This document shows positions 60,120 through 64,000 of a stretch of DNA of 64,000 nucleotides, one piece after another (position 1 is the stretch's first letter; each line of letters opens with the position of its first letter). The stretch is from Streptomyces lichenis (lineage in GTDB: Bacteria; Actinomycetota; Actinomycetes; Streptomycetales; Streptomycetaceae). The notes beneath the pieces were generated by a model. It ran no database searches, was not told the origin of the DNA, and saw nothing but the letters and a program-made list of their open reading frames with translations. Both the position numbers and the translations under genes were made by a program. The DNA is taken from NCBI RefSeq assembly GCF_023218175.1, contig NZ_JALPTH010000018.1:62001-126000 (forward strand). Direction: 5' to 3'.

Positions 60120-61706
60120 TCAAGTTGCTCTACGGGCGGTTGTGGCGGAGGCGCTGGCGTCCCGCCCGACGGCGGTGGCGCCGCTGTTGACGATGGTGCC
60201 GCCGCCGGTCTGGAGGATGCCGACGTTCAGCACCTCGGCCTGGCGGGCGCGGAACTCGGCGGTGTCGACGTCCCTGGAATCGAGGAAGTCGAGGATCACC
60301 TCAAGGGTCCGCCGCTCGATGACCTTGAGGTACTTGGCGCTGTCCATCTGCTGGTAGTAGTGGTGGTAGCCGCCGCTCGCGCCCAGCTCGCGGACGCTGC
60401 TCAGCGCCCCCCAGTCGCCGAACGCCCGCTCCTCCTCGTCGGACCCGGTGATCGCGCGCAGCCCGCCGGACCACCCCTGCCGCCGCTTCAGCGAGGTCAC
60501 CAGCGGCCGGGGGGAGCGGAACACCGAGGCGAGCCCGCCGAGCAGGGTCTCGGTCAGCGCCTTGCCGGCCAGGGTGCCGAGCACCCTGCCGTCCACCCCG
60601 CGGGAGAGCCGGTCGGCCTCGTGGTAGGCGGCCCGGATCGGCAGCAGCTGGTAGCCGTGCAGCTGGGTGTAGAGCACCCGGCCCTTGAGGTCGACGTTGA
60701 GGAACACCGTCAGCACCAGTTCCTGCTGCCAGGAGCCGACCCGTACGACCAGGAACTCCCGCGCCCCGTCGTACCGTTCGGCGGACGCCAGGGTCACCGT
60801 GTCGGGCGGGGCCGGGCCGTCCGCGCGGACGTAGAGGCGCTTGGTGACCTCCAGCCCGTCGAGCCGCTGGTCGGGCATGTCCACCTCGGTCAGCAGACGC
60901 GAGGTGAGCCGGTCCCTCACGTACGCGGTGAGTTCCGCGCCGGTGAAGGGGCGCGGGTCGGGTCGGCGGGCGCCGGCGTCCTCGGGGGGCGGTGGCCCGT
61001 CCGGTGCCGTGCCGGTGGGGCGCAGGGCGGAGTGCGCTCCGGCCGCGCGGCCGTCCAGGAGTACGGCGAAGGACCAGGACCGCTGGAGGTCGCCCGCGCC
61101 GACGAACGGGACGTAACCGCCGTAGTGGACGACACCGGAGGTGGGGTCCTGCTCCTCCCTGATCTCCCGGTACTGCTCCGCCATGTCCTCGGGGTCCTGG
61201 GGCGGTTCGCCGTCGAAGCCGTAACGGGCGCCCGGGCGCGACCGGACCCGGAGGTGGACGGTGACGATCTGCCGGACCACGATCTTCTCGATGAGCAGCG
61301 ACGCCCAGGCGGCCCACAGGGCGATGACGGTCGCCGTCCAGAAGACCGTCGCACCGAAGGAGCCCCACACCGAGCCCAGCACCCCGACCGCGAACCACAG
61401 CAGCAGGGCCGTGACGACCACGCCCCGCCGGGCGCCGCGCAACCGGCGGGCGGCGAGCGCGTGCCCGAGGACGGTCGCCGCGTCGTAGCCGTAGGCGGGC
61501 GCGGCCTTCCGCTGCCGGTTCTCCAGCAGTTCGTCGATCACCCGGTCGGCGAACTCCCGGTCCAGATGGGCGCCGATGGACAGCAGCCGGGTCACCTCGG
61601 ACATGGCCGGGGGAACCGGATCGGGCACGGGAGGCCCCGGTGCGGGTGGTGCGGCTCCGGGCCGGTCGGCTCCGGGCGGCGGCGCGGTGCCGGGTGCGGT
61701 CGCCAT
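60120..61706 (-). CDS. Two-TM protein with C-terminal Gln/Asn/Gly motif
   Basis: 528 residues from ATG 61706 with GAGGAGAGG upstream. A Pro/Ala-rich N terminus, then a helical segment (SIGAHLDREFADRVIDELLE), two membrane helices at about residues 95-113 and 118-139 (VVVTALLLWFAVGVLG, TVFWTATVIALWAAWASLLI), and a large soluble region of about 350 residues with beta character (TVHLRVRSRPGARYGF, FLVVRVGSWQQELVLTVFLN). The last 35 residues carry the motif VGILQTGGGTI plus VNSGATAVGRDASAS (codons 494-519, 60150-60227), matching the start of the next gene. I do not recognise the family. The topology suggests a membrane-anchored receptor or platform. Confidence 0.78.
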   Translation of the reverse strand: MATAPGTAPPPGADRPGAAPPAPGPPVPDPVPPAMSEVTRLLSIGAHLDREFADRVIDELLENRQRKAAPAYGYDAATVLGHALAARRLRGARRGVVVTALLLWFAVGVLGSVWGSFGATVFWTATVIALWAAWASLLIEKIVVRQIVTVHLRVRSRPGARYGFDGEPPQDPEDMAEQYREIREEQDPTSGVVHYGGYVPFVGAGDLQRSWSFAVLLDGRAAGAHSALRPTGTAPDGPPPPEDAGARRPDPRPFTGAELTAYVRDRLTSRLLTEVDMPDQRLDGLEVTKRLYVRADGPAPPDTVTLASAERYDGAREFLVVRVGSWQQELVLTVFLNVDLKGRVLYTQLHGYQLLPIRAAYHEADRLSRGVDGRVLGTLAGKALTETLLGGLASVFRSPRPLVTSLKRRQGWSGGLRAITGSDEEERAFGDWGALSSVRELGASGGYHHYYQQMDSAKYLKVIERRTLEVILDFLDSRDVDTAEFRARQAEVLNVGILQTGGGTIVNSGATAVGRDASASATTARRAT

Positions 61707-61766
61707 GCCTCTCCTCAGGTACGGTCGGATGGTCGGTGGGTGCGGATGCGCGCGGGTCGGGACGGC

Positions 61767-62672
61767 TCAGAACTGGTCGGCCTGCCAGGTCCGCAGCGTG
61801 TGGGACTCGGCGATCGGGTTCCACACCACCAGGAAGGCCTCCTTGGCGGCGCTGGCCTTGGCGCTGTCCGCCACCGCCGTGCGGTAGGGCTCCGCGTCGG
61901 TGGCGGTGTCCGGGAGGCAGCCGCCGTCCTGCAACCCTCGGGCCCAGGCGGCGAAGTCGTAGTCGACGGCGGCCGACTGGTCCAGGGCCTCCTTCAGCAG
62001 GCGCTGCACCTCGGGCCCCTGCTCGATCAGGTCCACGGCGAGTCCTTCCACCTGGGTGGAAAGCCCCTCTCGGGCGACGGCCGCCGCCTGGAAGTCCGCG
62101 GCGTCCTCGGTGAGGCCGGCCTGCGGACCGCAGGCGGTGGCGTCCGCGACGGCCGTACTCACCGATTCCCGGTATCCGGACGACTCCTCCAGGATCCGGT
62201 CCACCTCCGACGCCTGGGCAACCGCCGTGCCGTTCGTGCTCTCCCCGGTGGGGGTGGGCTCGTCGGTGGAGGTGGTCTCCTCGCCGGGAGCGGTCTCCTC
62301 CTCGCCGCCCGCGCCGTCGTCGTCCTCGGTGGCCGGGTCGTAGGGAGCGCCCTGCCCCTGGTCGGCGCTGCCCTCGTCGCCGGTGTCCGGCAGATAGGTC
62401 CAGGGGCGTAAGACCATCAGCAGCAGGGCCACCAGCGGGACCGCCAGCAGCCAGGTCAGCCGGCGGCGCACCGGTGGGGCGAGCGTCGCCAGGATCTCCT
62501 GGTGGCTGTAGTACGTCGGACGGGGCCCCAGTACCGCGGCGCCCCCTCCCGCCCTCCCGCCCGCCGCTCGGCCACTCCCCCGGCCCTCGTCGGACTCCCC
62601 CGACTTCTCGTCCTGGTCAGCCTCCTCGGCCCTTCCGGCCGCCTCGCCTTCCAACCCCCACGCGTCTGCCAT
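61767..62672 (-). CDS. Single-TM protein with acidic linker, first gene of the motif cassette
   Basis: 301 residues from ATG 62672. Residues 1-50 are disordered Glu/Gly/Ala/Arg-rich; one membrane helix (LTWLLAVPLVALLLMVLRPW) spans about residues 71-90; then an acidic Asp/Glu/Thr linker (DDDGAGGEEETAPGEETTST) leads to a helical extracytoplasmic-looking domain with two Cys (TACGPQAG, GGCLPDTA). Codon 88, in the membrane helix, is TTA (62409-62411), pointing to bldA control. It ends 60 bases before the two-TM protein gene on the same strand. Function unknown; perhaps the envelope-facing component of the cassette. Confidence 0.75.
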   Translation of the reverse strand: MADAWGLEGEAAGRAEEADQDEKSGESDEGRGSGRAAGGRAGGGAAVLGPRPTYYSHQEILATLAPPVRRRLTWLLAVPLVALLLMVLRPWTYLPDTGDEGSADQGQGAPYDPATEDDDGAGGEEETAPGEETTSTDEPTPTGESTNGTAVAQASEVDRILEESSGYRESVSTAVADATACGPQAGLTEDAADFQAAAVAREGLSTQVEGLAVDLIEQGPEVQRLLKEALDQSAAVDYDFAAWARGLQDGGCLPDTATDAEPYRTAVADSAKASAAKEAFLVVWNPIAESHTLRTWQADQF

Positions 62673-62783
62673 GCGCCCCCGCTTCCGTCCTCACACCGGA
62701 ACTAGAGTGTGACGGAGGCCACTGCGATTTTCAGCCGAATCCGCTCTTCTCCCCTCATCGAGCACCGTCCTCCCCTCCCCTCC

Positions 62784-62813
62784 TCACCTCACCTCACCTC
62801 ACCTCACCTCACC
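62784..62813. repeat. Six-unit TCACC pentanucleotide repeat
   Basis: (TCACC) repeats six times in exact order at 62784-62813. The stop codon of the monooxygenase gene (minus-strand TGA, 62809-62811) lies in the sixth unit, so changes in repeat number would not alter that protein. Confidence 0.85.
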
Positions 62814-63957
62814 TGCCGGCCCACTCCCGTGCCAGCAGTTCATAGGAGCGCACCCGGGCGGCGTGGTCATGGATGAGGGTGGTGATGAGCAGTTCGTCCG
62901 CGCCGGTGGCGTCCCTCAGCTGCTCCAGCCCGTCGGCGACCCGGGCCGGGGAACCGACGAACCGGGTGTCCAGCCGGTCCTGGACCAGCGCCTGGTCCCG
63001 GTCGGTCCAGGGCAGGGCGCGGGCCTCCTCGGGGGTGGGGTACGGGATGGCGCCCTCGGCGGTGCGGATGCTGCGCACCCAGGGGCCGTACCCGGTGGCG
63101 AGCTCCCGGGCCGTCTCGTCGTCCTCGGCGACCACCACATCCGCGGAGACGCTGACATACGGCCGTCCGAGGACGTCGGAGGGCTTGAAGGAGGCCCGGT
63201 AGCCCTCCACCGCCTCCAGTACGGTGCCGGGGCTGACGTGGTAGTTCGCGGCGAACCGCAGCCCCCGGCCGCCCGCGGCCTGCGCGCTCTGCCCACCGCT
63301 GCTGCCGAGGATCCACAGCTGGAGGTCGGCGCCCTCCCCCGGCACGGCATGGGCCTCCACCCCCTCCGGGGAGCGGTAGGTACCGGCCAGCAGCGCGAGG
63401 ATGTCGTCGAGCTGCTCCGCGTACTCCTGCGGCTCGGCCCCCGGCAGGGTGAGCAGCCGGCGCTGGAGGGCGATGCGCGGCGAGCCGAGCAGCTGCGCGA
63501 AGGAGAACGGCGGCGGGATGAGCAGCCCGTTCGGCGCACGGCGCTCGACCGCGGGCCCGCTGGGCTCAGTGGCTGGGGGGCGGCCGCCCGAGCGGCCGAG
63601 ACCGAGGTCGAGCCGGCCCGGGTGCAGCGTGTCGATCAGGCCGAACTCCTCGACCACCGAGAGCGCGGTGCGGTGCCCGAGCTGCACCGCGCCCGAGCCG
63701 AGCCGGATCGTGGAGGTGGCGGCGGCGGTGAGGGCGAGCAGGACCGCCGGGGAGGTGCCCGCCACCCCCGGGTTGAGGTGGTGCTCGGCGTACCAGTAGC
63801 GGGTGTAACCGAGCCGTTCGGCCTGCCGGGCGAGGTCGACGGAGTGGCGCAGGGCCTGCCCGGCGGTGGCCCCGGAGGGGATCGGGACCAGGTCCAGGAC
63901 GCCGAGCGGCGTGCGGCCATCACCGGGGAGCGGCGAAGGAGAGGACGGTGCGGTCAT
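62809..63957 (-). CDS. LLM-class flavin-dependent oxidoreductase (luciferase-like, MsnO8-type)
   Basis: 382 residues from ATG 63957. The TIM barrel with FMN/F420-binding features: PLGVLDLVPIPSGATAGQAL, GYTRYWYAEHHLNPGVAGTS, IRLGSGAVQLGHRTALSVVE, DTLHPGRLDLGLGRSGG, LWILGSSGGQSAQAAGGRGL. It fits the LLM subgroup (MsnO8-type) whose substrates are mostly unknown. The stop overlaps a TCACC repeat tract. The start is close to the window end (63957), with GGAG upstream. Confidence 0.92.
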   Translation of the reverse strand: MTAPSSPSPLPGDGRTPLGVLDLVPIPSGATAGQALRHSVDLARQAERLGYTRYWYAEHHLNPGVAGTSPAVLLALTAAATSTIRLGSGAVQLGHRTALSVVEEFGLIDTLHPGRLDLGLGRSGGRPPATEPSGPAVERRAPNGLLIPPPFSFAQLLGSPRIALQRRLLTLPGAEPQEYAEQLDDILALLAGTYRSPEGVEAHAVPGEGADLQLWILGSSGGQSAQAAGGRGLRFAANYHVSPGTVLEAVEGYRASFKPSDVLGRPYVSVSADVVVAEDDETARELATGYGPWVRSIRTAEGAIPYPTPEEARALPWTDRDQALVQDRLDTRFVGSPARVADGLEQLRDATGADELLITTLIHDHAARVRSYELLAREWAGR

Positions 63958-64000
63958 GGGCGGACTCCTTCGGCGCCCGGCCGGGCGGCCGCGGTGCCGG

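Noticed and set aside
62784..62813. Phase-variable switch in the monooxygenase coding region
   Set aside because: The stop codon comes within the first unit met by the ribosome, so the reading frame is not affected by repeat number.

Overview
The window is chromosomal DNA from a high-GC actinomycete, almost certainly a Streptomyces. The evidence is very high GC at third codon positions, frequent GTG starts, rare TTA (bldA-type) codons, and the local gene order (gatC-gatA-gatB, a GGDEF-EAL gene, ligA, mnmA, a cysteine desulfurase, a peptide ABC operon, then gcvT-gcvH-glyA-sdaA), which matches core Streptomyces chromosome from memory. I see no rRNA, tRNA, CRISPR array, insertion sequence or prophage.

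Layout. 0-12.2 kb: a truncated sugar-dehydrogenase lipoprotein, a large LuxR-type ATPase regulator with a 58-residue leader gene, a GNAT acetyltransferase, an MMPL exporter, a Tat-exported phospholipase C, and a divergent TetR/hydrolase pair with two operator-like palindromes. 12.2-12.9 kb: a gene-free convergent gap with a strong hairpin and an odd imperfect tandem repeat. 12.9-23.8 kb: gatCAB with a small gene between gatA and gatB, an RmdB-like c-di-GMP protein, ligA, a core-MetE protein, an SDR and a LOG-family protein. 23.8-27 kb: DUF427, then a cassette of a small WXG-like protein, a DUF1023 hydrolase and a lipoprotein, with TTA codons and a drop in GC. 27-34.4 kb: mnmA, an exported amidase, a cysteine desulfurase, small membrane proteins, a FabR/DesT-like TetR with matching operators, a WYL regulator, a thioesterase and a TRIC-like channel. 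34.5-40.5 kb: a five-gene peptide ABC importer with a perfect 15-bp-arm hairpin after the binding-protein gene. 40.8-48.3 kb: two SseB-family proteins, a P-loop protein, a tandem glycine riboswitch, gcvT-gcvH-glyA, and sdaA behind its own dyad. Together these form a glycine/serine module: glycine sensing, glycine cleavage, glycine-serine interconversion and serine deamination. 48.3-54.6 kb: an orphan Imm49 gene beside a relic of the universal stress protein gene, USP, an amino-acid permease, a saccharopine-dehydrogenase-like enzyme, a TetR and a Gly/Asp-rich secreted protein. 54.8-64 kb: an Lrp regulator, a LuxR-type ATPase with a TTA codon in its Walker B motif, a DUF1906 secreted protein, a three-gene unknown cassette, and a luciferase-like monooxygenase.

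The best candidate for an undescribed system is the cassette at 59717-62672. A two-TM protein carries at its extreme C terminus a 26-residue Gln/Asn/Gly-rich motif that recurs, 18 of 26 identical, at the extreme N terminus of the adjacent small helical protein. This C-tail/N-tail pairing resembles bacterial amyloid signalling motif pairs. The first gene of the set, a single-TM protein with an extracytoplasmic-looking domain, has a TTA codon. Function here is inference.
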